Positions 33,063 through 45,700 of a stretch of 64,000 nucleotides of DNA are shown here, piece by piece. The position numbers and the translations under genes were made by a program. Every line of letters begins with the position of its first letter. Positions within the stretch are counted from its first letter, which is position 1. This DNA comes from Lunularia cruciata (taxonomy: Eukaryota; Streptophyta; Marchantiopsida; Lunulariales; Lunulariaceae), in assembly GCA_948567375.1 (NCBI GenBank), contig OX419755.1, positions 56,177,001 through 56,241,000 on the forward strand, read 5' to 3'. The notes beneath the pieces are model-generated. The model was not told where the DNA came from and made no database searches. It was given only the letters and a program-made list of their open reading frames with translations.

Positions 33063-33748
33063 TGTGAGCCGGCCTGTCTCTCACTCAGGAGGAACCTCTG
33101 ATGGCTATTATGGTAGCGCACCATGGACTAAGAAGGCAAGGAACTCCAACTCCATCATACTCCTCCAAGGCTAACACTCCAAGACTCAAGACATTGCTCA
33201 CTAGAGAACTCAATGAGAGGGATAGTTGCAAATGAAAGGATGATGAGTACCTTCTCACCCCTTGTTTATATACTTGTGAAATAGTTATGTACCAAAGTTA
33301 CTAATTACCGTAGTAACTCAAGTTACTGGACTAAAATTCAAGTAAAGTCAAAAAGTAGAAAGGAATATCCATTCACATGGGCATATTCTCCTAAGCATGT
33401 GGTCTTATCTTGATCCAACCACTAAGTCAATGATTCCTTCACATGGGCTATCCTTGGACTAAAGAAGAATCCAAAACAAAAAGGCTTGCGAGCCCAAGAG
33501 TTCTCAACTCTTTCCTCAAAGCCAAACACCTAGGAATAATACCAAGTCAACACACTAAAATCCAAAATAGTGGTGCTCATCTTTTCTACTTCTTCTAAAG
33601 TAAGGTCCCCTCTATCTTAGCTATGACTAACTTTAGCTAACCATGATTAATATAGAACCATCCTTTATCTCTAAATAATATCTCTTAAGTACTTGTAATA
33701 CCAAGCTAAATATCACAATACCACACACATGTACAAATGGGTGTTACA
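33063..33748 (-). repeat. Solo LTR, family A (in G4 protease)
   Basis: 686 bp, reverse orientation, no internal sequence. Flanks TGCT (33059-33062) and TGCC (33749-33752) give a 4-bp duplication with one change. G3 shows the uninterrupted site. Confidence 0.9.
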
Positions 33749-34680
33749 TGCCATAGATGGAGCATTGCAACCCTATGGTAGATTGGAAGAAGAAAGTAGT
33801 GAGAACACACTAATGGTCAATCATTGGGGTTAAAGAAAAATCACCTAGGCAGGATCTGCCTCTGTATGTCATAGGGACAGCAACTGTTTGTAAGACCGAT
33901 AGATGTTTCATGGGTCTAATAAGAGAAGTCTAGAGTGCACAACTTGATGGACAAATTCCTCAGAAATTGAAGGCTATGGTGGATGAATTTCAAGATGTCT
34001 TTCTTGATGATCTACCCTCAAGATTACCACCAAAAAGGAAAGTAGATCATAAAATTGAGACACTCCCGAGGAAGACACCTCCTTGTAAGGCCCCATATTG
34101 CCTATCACCTCATGAGTTGGAGGAGTGTAAGACTTAAATTGAGGAGATGCTATAGAAGGAGTTCATCCAACCTAGCATATCACCATATGGGCTCCTATCT
34201 TGTTTGTGAAGAAGAAGGATGGTACAATGCGCATGTGCATTGACTATTGAGGTCTCAATCAACAAACAGTCAAGAACAAATACCCCTTACCTCGTATGGA
34301 TGACCTGTTTGATCAACTCCATGGAGCGAGATACTTCACCAAATTGGACTTGCAGAGTGGTTACAATCAAATCCAAATTGGAGAGGAGGATGTGTACAAA
34401 ACTGCCTTTCGAACCAGGTATGGCTACTTTGAGTATCTTGTGATGCCTTTTGGCCTCACCAACGCACCAGCCACTTTAATGAGTCTAATGAATGACATAT
34501 TTTGTCCATACTTGGATAAGTCTATTATCATCTTCTTGGATGATATCTTAGCATACAGTAGCAAGATGATGGAACACCAACAACATCTACGAGAGCTCGT
34601 AGATGTTGTTGGTCCTCTAGATTCTAAGACAGAATCAATTGTACGCCAAAATCTCAAAGTGCAAGTTTGGCAAGTCTAAA
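33749..34680 (+). pseudogene. G4 protease end and reverse transcriptase
   Basis: Continues with PWMEHCNPMVDW, then VFLDDLPSRLPPKR. RT blocks are [46 protein letters not shown] and FLDD near 34537. Stops (near 33811, 34135) and a frameshift near 34190-34260 break it. At 34580-34615 a CAACAACATCTACGAG / CTCGTAGATGTTGTTG inverted pair forms a perfect small hairpin. Confidence 0.82.
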
Positions 34681-35280
34681 GTAGACTATTGGGGGCAAAG
34701 AGTAAGTGCAAAGTGCATTCAAGTATTGACGGATAAAATAGAGGTCATTCAAAAATGGAGTGCCCCAAAAGATCAAACTCAACTCAAGAGCTTCTTGAGG
34801 TTGACGGGATTCTATCATAGATTTGTCAAGGACTTCTCCAAGGTTGCACAGCCTTTAATGGCACTACTTGGCAAGGGGAAGAAGTGGACATGGGAAACTG
34901 CACAAGAATTGGCCTTTCAAAAATTGAAAACCACCTTGCTACATGCACCAATCTTGAAGTGGTATGACCCAAAACGTCCAATCAAGTTGGCTATAGATGC
35001 ATCAGGCATAGCAATAGGAGCAGTCATACAACAAGAGTGGCATGACGGATGGCATCCAATTGCATATTTCTCTCAAAAGTTGTTATCGGCAGGGCGCAAC
35101 TACCACATCACAGAATGAGAAGAGCTGGCTATCATTCAGGCAACCAAGCATTGGAAGCACTATCTAGGCAAGAAGGCATTTGTAGTAGAGACAGACCACA
35201 AACCTCTAGTCTACCTTGAGACACAAAAGGATCTATCTTGTCGCCAGATTCGGTAGGCAAAGTGGCGATAATGCTTCAAC
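34639..35280 (+). pseudogene. G4 RT thumb and RNase H
   Basis: It carries [29 protein letters not shown], the RNase H active-site block LAIDASGIAIGAV and DHKPLVYLET. An internal TGA near 35116 and further stops near 35255 and 35268 break it. This is the collinear reference for the split G3 RNase H. Confidence 0.82.
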
Positions 35281-35563
35281 ATGACAATCACCTATGTGGA
35301 AGGTAAGAAGCAACTTGTAGATGTATTCACCCGTATGCCAATGGCAAACAACTTGGTGGCAGAGGTTAAGATTAACCCTAAATTCTGGCCAGAGATTTTG
35401 GCTGCTACAAAAACTGATCCACAAATTGTAGAAGTGCAATCATCCAAAGGCATCACTAGCACCCAAGGACTCACCTTTTGTGATGACAGATTACGGATCT
35501 CAACTGTCCCCAAATTACGCACCACCATTCTAGCAAAATGTCATGATTTGGCCATTGCAGGCC
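35281..35563 (+). pseudogene. G4 RNase H end and integrase N-terminus
   Basis: ITYVEGKKQLVDVFTRMP through KCHDLAIAG, the first His of the HHCC finger. It is cut by the solo LTR at 35564. Confidence 0.8.
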
Positions 35564-36255
35564 TGTGAGCCAGCCTGTCTCTCACTCAGGATGAACCTCT
35601 GATGGCTATTATGGTAGCGCACCATGGACTAAGAAGGCAAGGAACCCCAACTCCATCATACTCCTCCAAGGCTAACACTCCAAGACTCAAGACATTGCTC
35701 ACTAGAGAATTCAATGAGAGAGAGATAGTTGCAAATGAAAGGATGATGAGTACCTCCTCACCCCTTGTTTATATACTTGTGAAATAGTTATGTACCAAAG
35801 TTACTAATTACCGTAATAACTCAAGTTACTAGACTAAAAGTCAAGTAAAGTCAAAAAGTAGAAAGGAATATCCATTCACATAGGCATATTTCCCTAAGCA
35901 TGTGGTCTTATCTTGATCCAACCACTAAGTCAAGGATTCCTTCACATGGGCTATGCTTGAACTAAAGAAGAATCCAAAACAAAAAGGCTTGCGGGCCCAA
36001 GAGTTCTCAACTCTTTCCTCAAAGCCAAACACCTAGGAATAATACCAAGTCAACACACTAAAATCCAAAATAGTGGTGCTTATCTTTTCTACTTCCTCTA
36101 AAGTAAAGTCCCCTCTATCTTAGCTATGACTAACTTTAGCTAACCATGACTAATATAGAACCATCCTTTATCTCTATATAAATAATATTTCTTAAATACT
36201 TGTAATACCAAGCTAAATATCACAATACCACACACATGCACAAATGGGTGTTACA
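35564..36255 (-). repeat. Solo LTR, family A (in G4 integrase)
   Basis: 692 bp, reverse orientation. Perfect 4-bp duplication GGCC at 35560-35563 and 36256-36259. Confidence 0.92.
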
Positions 36256-37060
36256 GGCCATGTCAGAGTGGACAAGACCTTGGATACAATCCAGCGCCAT
36301 TACTATTGGCCTAAGATGAGCAACAACGTGATGGACTACGTGCACAGCTGCCTACTTTGTCAATAGAACAAAGCTTCTAATCAAGCTCCTGCAAGGCTCC
36401 TTCAGCCTCTCTCCATGCCTACCCAACATTGGGAACAAGTGAGTATGGATCTTGTCTATGAATTACCCAAGACGACCTCAAGGTTTGACTCCATCATGGT
36501 CTTTGTGCACCAGCTCAGCAAAATGATTCATGTACACCCTACTACCAAGGATGTGACCGCTCCACAACTAGCTCAATTATACTTAGATGCAGTCCTCTCT
36601 CACCATGGCTTGTCTAGAGTACTTATCATTGATAGAAGCACTCAATTCACTAGTTTTTTTGGCGTACACTCTTTGGTTTCTTCAAAACCAAGTTGGCCAT
36701 GTTCACAGCTTACCACCTACAAACAGATGGCCAAACAGAGCGGGCTAATCGCACGATTGAAGACATGTTACGCGGCTTCACCTTAGAAGAGCAAGAGAGG
36801 TGGGACATCCTACTTCCATTGGTGGAATTTGCTTACAACAATTTAGTGAATGCATCCACCCAAGTCACTCCGTTCTTCCTCATGTATGGTGAGCATCCCT
36901 TCAAACCTTCTAGCTTGATGAAGATTGGTCCAATGGCTACCAAGGTCGATGCAATCAACACATTTATTTCTAGAATCCAATAAGGTGTGGAGAGCACCAA
37001 GCACAGATTACAGATTGCACAAAATTGATAGAAGCAGTATGTTGATGCACACCGTAGGTA
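36256..37060 (+). pseudogene. G4 integrase core
   Basis: HVRVDKTLDTIQRHYYWP, C-LL-C finger end, MDLVYELPKTTSRFDSI, IDRSTQFTSFF, TDGQTERANRTIEDM and NASTQVTPFFLMYGEHP. A frameshift near 36655-36660 (an extra T in a T run) and stops near 36981 and 37027 break it. Confidence 0.83.
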
Positions 37061-37061
37061 C

Positions 37062-37519
37062 ATGGAGTTCAATGTTGGGGATCAAGTGTGGCTATTGACA
37101 ACCAACCTCACATTAATTGGAACTTGTAAGCTCGGACCTCATTTTATTGGACCTTTCTCGATTCTTTGTCGTGTCGGCACTGTGGCCTATCACCTTGAGC
37201 TACCACCACACATGAAGATCCATCTTGTGTTCCATGTTTCCCTACTACATAGATATGCTTCCCTCTCAGGCCAGGGTCATTCCACCCAAGCAATTTGACC
37301 TTCTCCAACACTCATTGATGGCATAGAGGAATATGAAGTGGAGCGTATTCTCCAAAAATGCATGCATGGTACTTGCTATCCGCGGGTGGACTATCTAGTA
37401 CAATGGAAAGGTTACTCCCTCTGTGAAGCAACATGGAAGCATGCTGCCAATTTGACACATGTACTAGTGTTGGTGCAAGCATTTGAGCAACAATTGCACA
37501 ACGAGGACGTTGTTGTCTT
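37062..37519 (+). pseudogene. G4 integrase C-terminus with chromodomain
   Basis: MEFNVGDQVWLLTTN and KLGPHFIGPFSI are the integrase C-terminal (GPF/Y) domain, then HLVFHVSLLHRY. After a stop near 37298 the frame continues EEYEVERILQK, VDYLVQWKGYSLCEATWK, a chromodomain with its aromatic residues. This places G4 and its sister G3 in the chromoviruses, which can target marked chromatin. Confidence 0.85.
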
Positions 37520-37534
37520 AAAAGGAGGGAGGTC
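37520..37534 (+). promoter_or_regulatory. G4 polypurine tract
   Basis: AAAAGGAGGGAGGTC directly precedes the 3' LTR. Confidence 0.65.
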
Positions 37535-38273
37535 TATAATACCAAGAGCTAGCCATATGATCTAGATGTGAAATTTGGTTTGGTAACATCTAGAATGATT
37601 TTATACCTGATGGTCAAAATAGATCAGATAAAAGTATAAACAAAAGAGTACTTCTACTAATAGAGCAAAAACCAAAATAGACTTGAGAACCTTAGAACCA
37701 ATAGCTAGACATATGATTTAAGGGTGAGAATTGGTTGGTAACATCTGGAAGGATGTTACACATGATGGACTAAATAGATCAAAAAGAAGTATCACCAAAA
37801 GGGGACTTCTACTAAAGAGTAGGAACCAAAATATGCCTGAAATCTTTGAAGGCAATTTTGGAGTCCTAAACGGATGAATTAGGCCTCAAAAATGTATAGT
37901 CCCCCCCCCCCCAAATAGAGTAAAGGCTAGCCTTCCCTCCTCCTTGGTTTGTCTCATCGAGAGCTTTCCAATGGTATCTTAGTCATGTGATTTTGAGACT
38001 CCTACAAGAAGATTCCCTAAAAGATTCCCTCCGTTCAAAGCTTGTTTGACCAATCAGATAGGACCTAGACCAACATGTCACCCATCCAAGTAAGTAATCC
38101 AAGGGTGGAGCTTGCTGACATGTCACCTATTTGTGTGCCTAATCCTATGGTGGAGCTTCCTTGGAGGAGATCCTCTTTGTCTATATAATAAAGAGAAGGT
38201 GTTCCTTTGGGGCACCAAATGTTGAGTGTGTAATTTGTGTTTCTCTCTCTTCTCTTGTCCTTGGAGTTTTACG
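37535..38273 (+). repeat. G4 3' LTR
   Basis: 739 bp, from TATAATACC (expected TGTAATACC) to TTTTACG (expected ...TTACA). Contains an internal direct duplication of about 165 bp, an 11-C run near 37890 and a TATATAAT box at 38182-38189. Confidence 0.87.
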
Positions 38274-38550
38274 GAAGCTTCTAAAAGCTTCCAATTAGCT
38301 TAGCTTAGCTTGCATGCCAAGTAGGCAACTTCTAGAAGGAAGCTTCTTGAGAAGCTTCCTGGTTAACTTGGCTTGCACTCTAAGAAAATGGCTTAAGGAA
38401 ACTTCTTCAAAAACTTCTCAAGAGCCTTGTATGCTACCTATAAATACCAAAGCCAAAGCTTATGCTAGGCATTTGGAGTTTTCCCATTTTCAAGTGTTCC
38501 CATGTCAGTTTCCATTCTCCTATTCCTCTCTTCTGTCTCGATCTTTTACA
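38274..38550 (+). repeat. G5 5' LTR, 3' part only
   Basis: It matches the 60434-60856 LTR from the GAAGCTTCTAAAAGC block to TTTTACA. The first ~150 bp are missing because G4 abuts at 38273. TATAAATA box at 38439-38446. Confidence 0.82.
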
Positions 38551-38551
38551 T

Positions 38552-38563
38552 TGGTATCAGAGC
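38552..38563 (+). promoter_or_regulatory. G5 primer binding site (tRNA-Met type)
   Basis: TGGTATCAGAGC lies one base after the LTR end TTTTACA. Confidence 0.85.
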
Positions 38564-38572
38564 AGGAATGGG

Positions 38573-38788
38573 ATGGATGGAATTTATGGACCACTAAATC
38601 CATCTCCACCAAACCATTGGGATTTTTGTGTCCAAGTACTACCCAAGTATTGTTTCACACAATCCATCACTTCACACTTTGGACAAGATTTTCTAAATAT
38701 GATCACCATATTTGAGGAACCCTTGGTGCTTCTGGTTGTAACTTATGGAGAATGGTGGACATGTTGCTTTTATGTATTAATAAATTAG
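38573..38788 (+). CDS. G5 leader ORF (71 aa)
   Basis: Starts MDGIYGPLNP 10 bp after the primer site. Middle HFGQDFLNMI, then VVTYGEWW and the ending CCFYVLIN. The HFG-x-x-F, P-x-V-x-L-x-V-V-x-Y and terminal Y-(I/V)-L pattern aligns with the first leader ORF of G3 (HFGAKFM, PIVIYNKEW, YILL). It is open in a copy whose gag and pol have many stops. Function unknown. Confidence 0.5.
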   Translation: MDGIYGPLNPSPPNHWDFCVQVLPKYCFTQSITSHFGQDFLNMITIFEEPLVLLVVTYGEWWTCCFYVLIN

Positions 38789-38821
38789 ATAGATTAGGAG
38801 TGGCATGATAGAGTAGCAACC

Positions 38822-39473
38822 ATGGCAGCAATGCCCAATGTTATCCAAGCTATGCAACAACAAATCAAGCACCTTACTAAATTGTTGGATGAACTAGATC
38901 GTCGATGACAAGAGCACGTAGAGAGAGTACCAATTCAAGAAGGAGAAGATAAAATCTGATTCCCTAAACCCAATGTATATGAAGGCAAAAATCACCCGGG
39001 TGCAATGGATAATGTTTTGTTTGATTTTGAACGTTATTTTGAAGCTACCAATCTGCAATATGAGCAAAAATAGATTCTCTTAGCTTCTAGCCAATTGGCT
39101 AGAGTAGCAAAGCTATGGTGGAGATTTCTAGTGGAGTGAGTTGAACAACAAATTGTTGCACCAATCTTAACCTAGGAAGAATTCAAGAGTGCAATAATCA
39201 GTCAATCTAAGCTATAAATGCCACATGTGCTGCACGAGATAGGTTGGTAGAGTTGAAATAGATTGGCTTTGTAAGAAGTTACATCATGTTATTCCAAAAC
39301 ACCATCTTGCAAATTCCAGATATACTAGAAGGTGAAGCTTTGGATTGATTTGTGAGGGGCTTGAAATTCAGAACCAAATTAGAGGTAACCATGCAAGAGC
39401 CATAACACTTGGGGGAAGTCATGCGGTTAGCCAAACATTTTGATTCCTTGGTTGCAACAACATGGTCTTGACC
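38822..39473 (+). pseudogene. G5 gag, 5' part
   Basis: Starts MAAMPNVIQAMQQQIKHLTK, then FPKPNVYEGKNHPGAMDNV and LARVAKLWWRFLVE. Many in-frame stops. The rest is cut by the solo LTR at 39474. Confidence 0.7.
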
Positions 39474-40165
39474 TGTAACACCTATTTGTGCATGTGTGTG
39501 GTATTGTGGTATTTAGCTTGGTATTACAAGTACTTAAGAGATATTATTTATATAGAGATAAAGGATGGTTCTATATTAGTCATGGTAAGCTAAAGTTAGT
39601 CATAACTAAGATAGAGGGGACCTTACTTTAGAGGAAGTAGAAAAGATAAGCACCACTATTTTGGATTTTAGTGTGTTGACTTGGTATTATTCCTAGGTGT
39701 TTGGCTTTGAGGAGAGAGTTGAGAACTCTTGGGTCCGCAAGCCTTTTTGTTTTGGATTCTTCTTTAGTCCAAGCATAGCCCATGTGAAGGAATCCTTGAC
39801 TTAGTGGTTGGATCAAGATAAGACCACATGCTTAGGAGAATATGCCCATGTGAATGGATATTCCTTTCTACTTTTTGACTTTACTTGACTTTTAGTCTAG
39901 TAACTTGAGTTACTACGGTAATTAGTAACTTTGGTACGTAACTATTTCACAAGTATATAAACAAGGGGTGAGGAGGTACTCATCATCCTTTCATTTGCAA
40001 CTATCTCTCTCTCATTGAGTTCTCTAGTGAGCAATGTCTTGAGTCTTGGAGTGTTAGCCTTGGAGGAGTATGATGGAGTTGGAGTTCCTTGCCTTCTTAG
40101 TCCATGGTGCGCTACCATAATAGCCATTAGAGGTTCCTCCTGAGTGAGAGATAGGCCGACTCACA
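39474..40165 (+). repeat. Solo LTR, family A (in G5 gag)
   Basis: 692 bp, forward orientation. Perfect 4-bp duplication GACC at 39470-39473 and 40166-40169. Confidence 0.92.
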
Positions 40166-42795
40166 GACCTCTACCTCCACAAAATCTATTGATACATTAC
40201 GCACAGGTGGAGGAGCCGACACCAATGGAGATTGATGTTATTCAACGGAGACCACTTGGCATTGTAGATAGAGAGAAATTGCAACAAAATGGTGGTTTTT
40301 TTATCATTGCCAATTGGGAAATCGCATTGCTGAATTTCCACTCAAGAATGGGAGATCTCAACAAGTTGCCCAAATGGATTTCGTGGAGCAGCATGATCAA
40401 GGAGAAAAGGAATCCCAATAGGAGATTTTGAGCTACCTATTGGGAGCTTGATTAGTTCCAATGGGATTGAAGGCTTGACCTATGTAAGTTTTCTTTACTT
40501 GCAAGGTACAATATCTATGGGGTTGTAGGATTTTGGTTGATTCTAGATTTTGTCTATGCAAGTAGCAAAGGAATTGGGATTTCCTATCAAGCCAATAAGT
40601 AGAAGTAGATTGATGATGGCGGATGGTAGAAAGGGTTCTACATTTTGTACCTCGCATCCTGGTACCTTCAAGATTAGGAAGGAGTATTTGGAGTGTATGA
40701 GGTTTCTAGTGGCACCTCTACACTACGATGTCATTCTAGACTACCTTGGCTTGAATATCATAAGGTTCAATTTGATTGGACCCAGCAACAAATTCAAGTA
40801 CAACACCAAAGTAGGAATTTTTTATTAGGTTGTCTGGCACCTCTGAGTGAGACATCTAAAAATAGTCAGTCCCAAGATGGGAAGTTTGTCTAGAAGGTAG
40901 CCATAGAGCAAGCTTTGAAGAGGGATGAGTCCCAAGATGGGAATTTTACCAAGAAAGTAGCCATGGAGTAAGCTTTGAAGAAAGATGAGTCCTTAGATGG
41001 GAAGTTTGTTAGTGAAGTGGCCATAGAGCAAGCTTTGGAGGAAGATAAGTCTATTTTTATGATGTGGATCAAGCAAATTGAACAAGGATAATTTGAAGAG
41101 GACCAAGAGCCTCATCAAGCAATGGTTGATCAGATAGTTTAGGAGTTTGCGGATGTGTTTCTGGATGATCTGCCGAAGGGATTACCCTCTGATCGTGGTA
41201 TGCTCTTCAAGATTGAGTTATTGCCAAGGAGTACTCCAATGATTAGACCAATCTATTGGCTCTCACCAAAAGGAGTTGGAGGAGTTGCTAACAACACTTA
41301 CGGAGTTGTTGGAGAAGGAATTCATACAACATAGCACCTCTCCTTACGGAATACCGGTACTATTTGTTCTGAAGAAGGATGGAGGACTTCATTTCTATAT
41401 TGATTACTATGGGTTCAAGAAGCAAACAGTGAAGAATGCATATCTCTTGCCTCGGATTGATGACTTGCTTGATCAATTGAGTGGAGCATGATACTTTTCT
41501 AAGTTGGATTTTTGCAATGGCTATTGGCAAATCTTCATTGATAGGAAGTATGTCCAAAAGACTACCCTTCGCACAAGTATGGGCAATTCAAGTAGAGAGT
41601 TCTACCTTTTGGGCTCACTATTGCTCCAGCAGTCATCATGGATCAGATGCATTGAGTGTTGGATGGACTATTGGATTGGTATGTGGTGGTGTTCTTGGAT
41701 GATATCTTAAATCTATAGCAAGACAACGGCAAAACACATGAATCATGTGCAAGCAATCCTAAGACAACTATACAATGGAAATTTTACTATAACAAGTCAA
41801 AGTGTGCCTTTTGGCAAAAGGAAGTTACCTTCTTGGATCACAAGATCTCATTAAAGGGGATCAAGATGGAAGAGGAGAAAATCAAGGCCATTACTGATTG
41901 GCCTACTCCAAAGGATGCTATAGAAGTATGGGCATTTATTGGATTGGCCAGTTTTTACCAACGGTTCATCCATTATAATGGTTGCATCATTGGCTGACCT
42001 CTTGAGGAAGAACTTGAGCTTCTAGTGGACCACCAAGCACAAAGAAGCGTTCCAAAAGTTGAAACATATGGTGTCTTCAAGGCCCATTCTTCAACCATAT
42101 GATCCTCAATTACCTTGTATGGTTGATTTTGATGTTTATAACTTTGCAATTGGAGCCGTGTTGCAATAGAAATTCCCATATGGACTACATCCCATTGCCT
42201 TTGTGTCTTGTAGACTAAATATGGCTGAAAGAAATTACTTTGGTCGAGATTGAGAACAACTTGCAATGGTATATGCCACCAAGGTATGGAGGCATTATCT
42301 CTTGCAGAAACAAGTGATCATGTGAACTGATCACAAACTATTGTTGTAGACCTTACACTTGGAACACATGAAGAGTTGACATCATTGATGGGAGGAACAA
42401 CTCCATTTTTTTAACATCAAACTTGAGTACAAAATAGGTTGGTTCCATGTCATCCGTGATGCTCTATCATGATGACCTGATTTGAAGTCTCTTCCTCTCA
42501 TCACTGCAACAACTACAACGGTGTCAATTGACTCCAAGGTCCAAAACAAGTTTTGATCAACTCTACAACAAGATCCCTTCTTCCAAATAGTACATGGTTA
42601 TCTTACAGCATGCAACAAGGAGTACAACACTTTTGCCTTCAAGGAAGGCCTTTTATTCCATGAGGACCGGATCTATGTTCTAGCCAAAGGTGATCTTTGA
42701 CTTGTGCGCCTTCAAGAAGCCCATGATTTACCAATAGTTGGTCACATGGGTGAAGACAAGACTTTGGGTACCCTCCAACCCCAATGGTGGTGGCC
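40166..42795 (+). pseudogene. G5 gag end, protease, RT, RNase H and integrase start
   Basis: Decayed but readable: protease-like MQVAKELGFPIKPISRSR, VAPLHYDVILDYLGL, then VFLDDLPKGLPSDR. RT is [30 protein letters not shown] and KLDFCNGYWQIFI. RNase H relics are LHPIAFVSCRLNMAERNY and TDHKLLL. The integrase finger start HDLPIVGHMGEDKTLGTL runs into QWWWP at 42795, where G6 inserted. Numerous stops and frameshifts. Confidence 0.75.
40866..41045 (+). repeat. Three 60-bp direct repeats within G5 pol
   Basis: Each unit encodes a variant of SQDGKFVxKVAIEQALKxDE. They lie between protease and RT, just before the VFLDDLP block. A 20-residue charged repeat of unknown role. Confidence 0.7.
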
Positions 42796-45700
42796 TTTGA
42801 CAACCCTGCAAATATCACTTTTGTGGTAATCAGGTAAGTAAAGTTTGTTCTTGTAGAGATACTAGTCAGAATTGGTCAAATACAAAGTCAAATAGTAACT
42901 ACTAACAACTATACCGTTCTACAACAACCCTTCTAACCTGTAGATCCAAACAAACAATGCACCTCTTCATATTTGCCTCTTCAAATCTCAAAACTGTTAC
43001 TACTTTGATCTGATGTCTACTCCGTTATCGGCTTTCAAACCTGATGATCTTCTTATTACTTCTCCTTCTTGGGTATATCTACCACTCCCAAGTCCTTCAC
43101 TATTTCTACTACTTCTACACTAGGAACTACAATTGAGCTCTTGGGTAATCTATCTACTTCTTTATCTCTCGACCCACTCTTCTCTAATGTCTCAAATAAC
43201 AAGTCCGAAGACATTTGAATTCCTACTTCTGTAACATTGGACTTTCTCTCCTTTGTCACACTACTCCTAATTCTCTTTAACTCTAACTTGACTAAGAGAT
43301 TGACATTGTCTCTAAGATTGACATTGTCTCCTACTTCTAACATCCTCCAATCTACTTGCTCCCTTAATCAGATTAATAAAGTGTTCATATCTACATCTTG
43401 GGCTTTCCGCTTCTGAGTTTCTTGCACAAGCAACCTCAACTCATGTAGACGTGCTTCTTCCAACCTTCCTTCAGCCTCCGTGCTCAAGATTGCTTGCAAC
43501 TTTCTTGCAACTTCTCCTATTGATTCTGACTCATAACCTCAAGATTGCTCTACCTTCAACTCTTCACGATACATCTTCAACTCATCTTTGTACTCAGCAG
43601 CAAGCATCTTCATCTCCTCCACATACTAAGAACTTTGTAACTCAGCACTTCATACCAAATTGTGCAATCTTTCTTCTTCTCGATGCCTGACTGCCAACTC
43701 TCTTTGTCATGCTTGATCCTTCCCGACTGCACTCTTCTGCAAGCTTTCTAACTCCTGCTCCATTATTGCGGCCATCGCTTTCACATGAATACTCCCAATG
43801 TGCACATCATTGAGCTCCTCTTTCATCTTGGTCAGCAACATTGCTTGCTCCTTCAATTCTTCAGCTTGCTTTTGCATTTCCTTACCTCTTGACTTAAAAG
43901 TCTCTTGCAACTTCTCAAAAGTCTTCTTCTTCAAGACTACATCCACCCAAAGTTCTTCAACTTCCTTTTCTCTTTGGGTTTCACGCTCCTACAAACCCTT
44001 CACTTCAACAAGTAGATACTTCACCACCTGCAACTCATTTGTCACCTTCATATGATCTTGGAGAATTACCTTCTAGTGCTCCTTCAACAGTTCCAACAAT
44101 GGAGTGACAACCTTTGACAGATATTGTATTCCGCCAAAGTTCTCTTCATCTTTGGCCCCATCTTCATACTTTGCCTCTTCCATTGGCTCCTTCTGCCAAA
44201 GTCACAATCTTTGTATCTTCAAAGACATTGCTTCCGAGCTTCCTTCTTCCTTACCTACTGAACTCGGCCCCGCAAGGTACTCCTTTTGTCTTTCAGCCCC
44301 CTTCTCTTCCACAACCAGGGTTATGCAGTGATTTGTCTTTCCTGGTACACTGTCAATCATCACATGACAAGCTTCATCCCCTCCAACCGATTGCTGAACC
44401 TTGTGTTCACCCTCACTCTTGCTTCCGGATTCCTCACTTTGTAAAGTGAGTTTGTCTTCTTCTAAGTCCTCTCCTTGAGACTATATCTCGCCTTCAGACT
44501 CAGTTTCCAACAATGCTTCTTTCACCATCTTCTTACTCTGCAAAACTAGTCTTCGGGTCTTCCTTTGTGTTGGAGGTTAGTTTGCTTCTTTGGGTTTATT
44601 GCGCTTCTTCTTCTTTGGACTTGTGATTTTTTGTTGTCCCGTCCTCAAGAAGTGATCATCACTTGCTCACAGGTGTGCCATGTATTGTTGCTCTTCTTCA
44701 TCCGCTTCTCGTCTCAAATCAAGATGGAAATGCAACACCACCATGACGCCTCTCCTCTACTATCAACAAGTTCAACCCAAAGTAGAAGTGTACTGCAAAT
44801 GGTGCAAAATAATGTGGAGGCAAATTTGTCCTCCAATTGACCACCATCTGCCTTGTTTGTTGGTGAAAACACTTTGCCCAGTTCACCTTCACTCCTACAA
44901 ACATCTGGTGGAAAAAGACCGCTTGTTGTTCACGTAAAACATGTTCACGTAAGTTGTTTGTCCTAGTTTGAACATGGCCATTATTGTCCCCACAATACTT
45001 TGTTTAATTGGGTCCTGATAAGACTCCACCTTGTAACCATTCATTGTGCACGGAGCAAAGAACAAATTTTGTATGTCTGCCGTCTCCTCTGCAGCATCAC
45101 ACTTCCGATAGAAGGTGATGCTCGTCGGTTCTCTTGCTTCCTTCTCCAATGCTCACCTCCAATCCGACTCAATCCATTGAGCCGGATCTCCTCTCTTCTC
45201 CTTGACTTCGGGCCTTCCTTGCAATTACTGGCAACTATCTCTGGCATGACTCCTAAGAAACTGAAATTCCAGTTCCATGCTAAGAAAGTAATACAAAGTC
45301 TATTCAAGACTTCAATCCTTGCTAAGACGTCCAAACTACAAATTGCAAAACTTTGCATTGCCAGAGCGTTCGTGACTTTCTTTGCCATGATCTGCTCTCT
45401 TGTTCATCGGCACTGGAAAACTATTCCTTCTCTAGGACAAGACACTTTGGAAAATTTCACTCTCAATTGGCTTCTTGACATGCATTACTGCAAGACGACT
45501 ACTCAAAAGGATAGGAAATCTACTTGACATATTCAACTTGCCCCTGCACAATCCTAATTTTATATTACCCCAAATTGTAGTCATTCTTTAGTCAATTTCA
45601 AAATCAACTTCCCCTTCTTTTGCGTGTTGCTATCTAGTCACTGTCAAGACATGCTTCTTCTGCCTCCGCCGTTTCTTGAAGTGTACTTTCTTGCCATGTA

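Larger units (their letters stand above)
30610..38273 (+). mobile_element. G4: chromodomain Ty3/gypsy element (chromovirus)
   Basis: Truncated 5' LTR, tRNA-Met primer site, two leader ORFs, gag, protease, RT, RNase H, integrase with chromodomain, polypurine tract and 3' LTR 37535-38273. Two solo family A LTRs interrupt protease and integrase. Its 3' end abuts an internal point of the G5 LTR, so it probably inserted there. Confidence 0.88.

Noticed and set aside
29846-38563. tRNA genes suggested by TGGTATCAGAGC matches
   Set aside because: These are 12-bp primer binding sites next to LTR ends; no cloverleaf surrounds them.
45000-45527. Plus-strand ORFs in the G6 LTRs (also 54373-55021, 55684-56178)
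   Set aside because: They mirror the sense-strand LTR ORF; Ser/Leu/Phe-rich antisense readings of a charged coil region.
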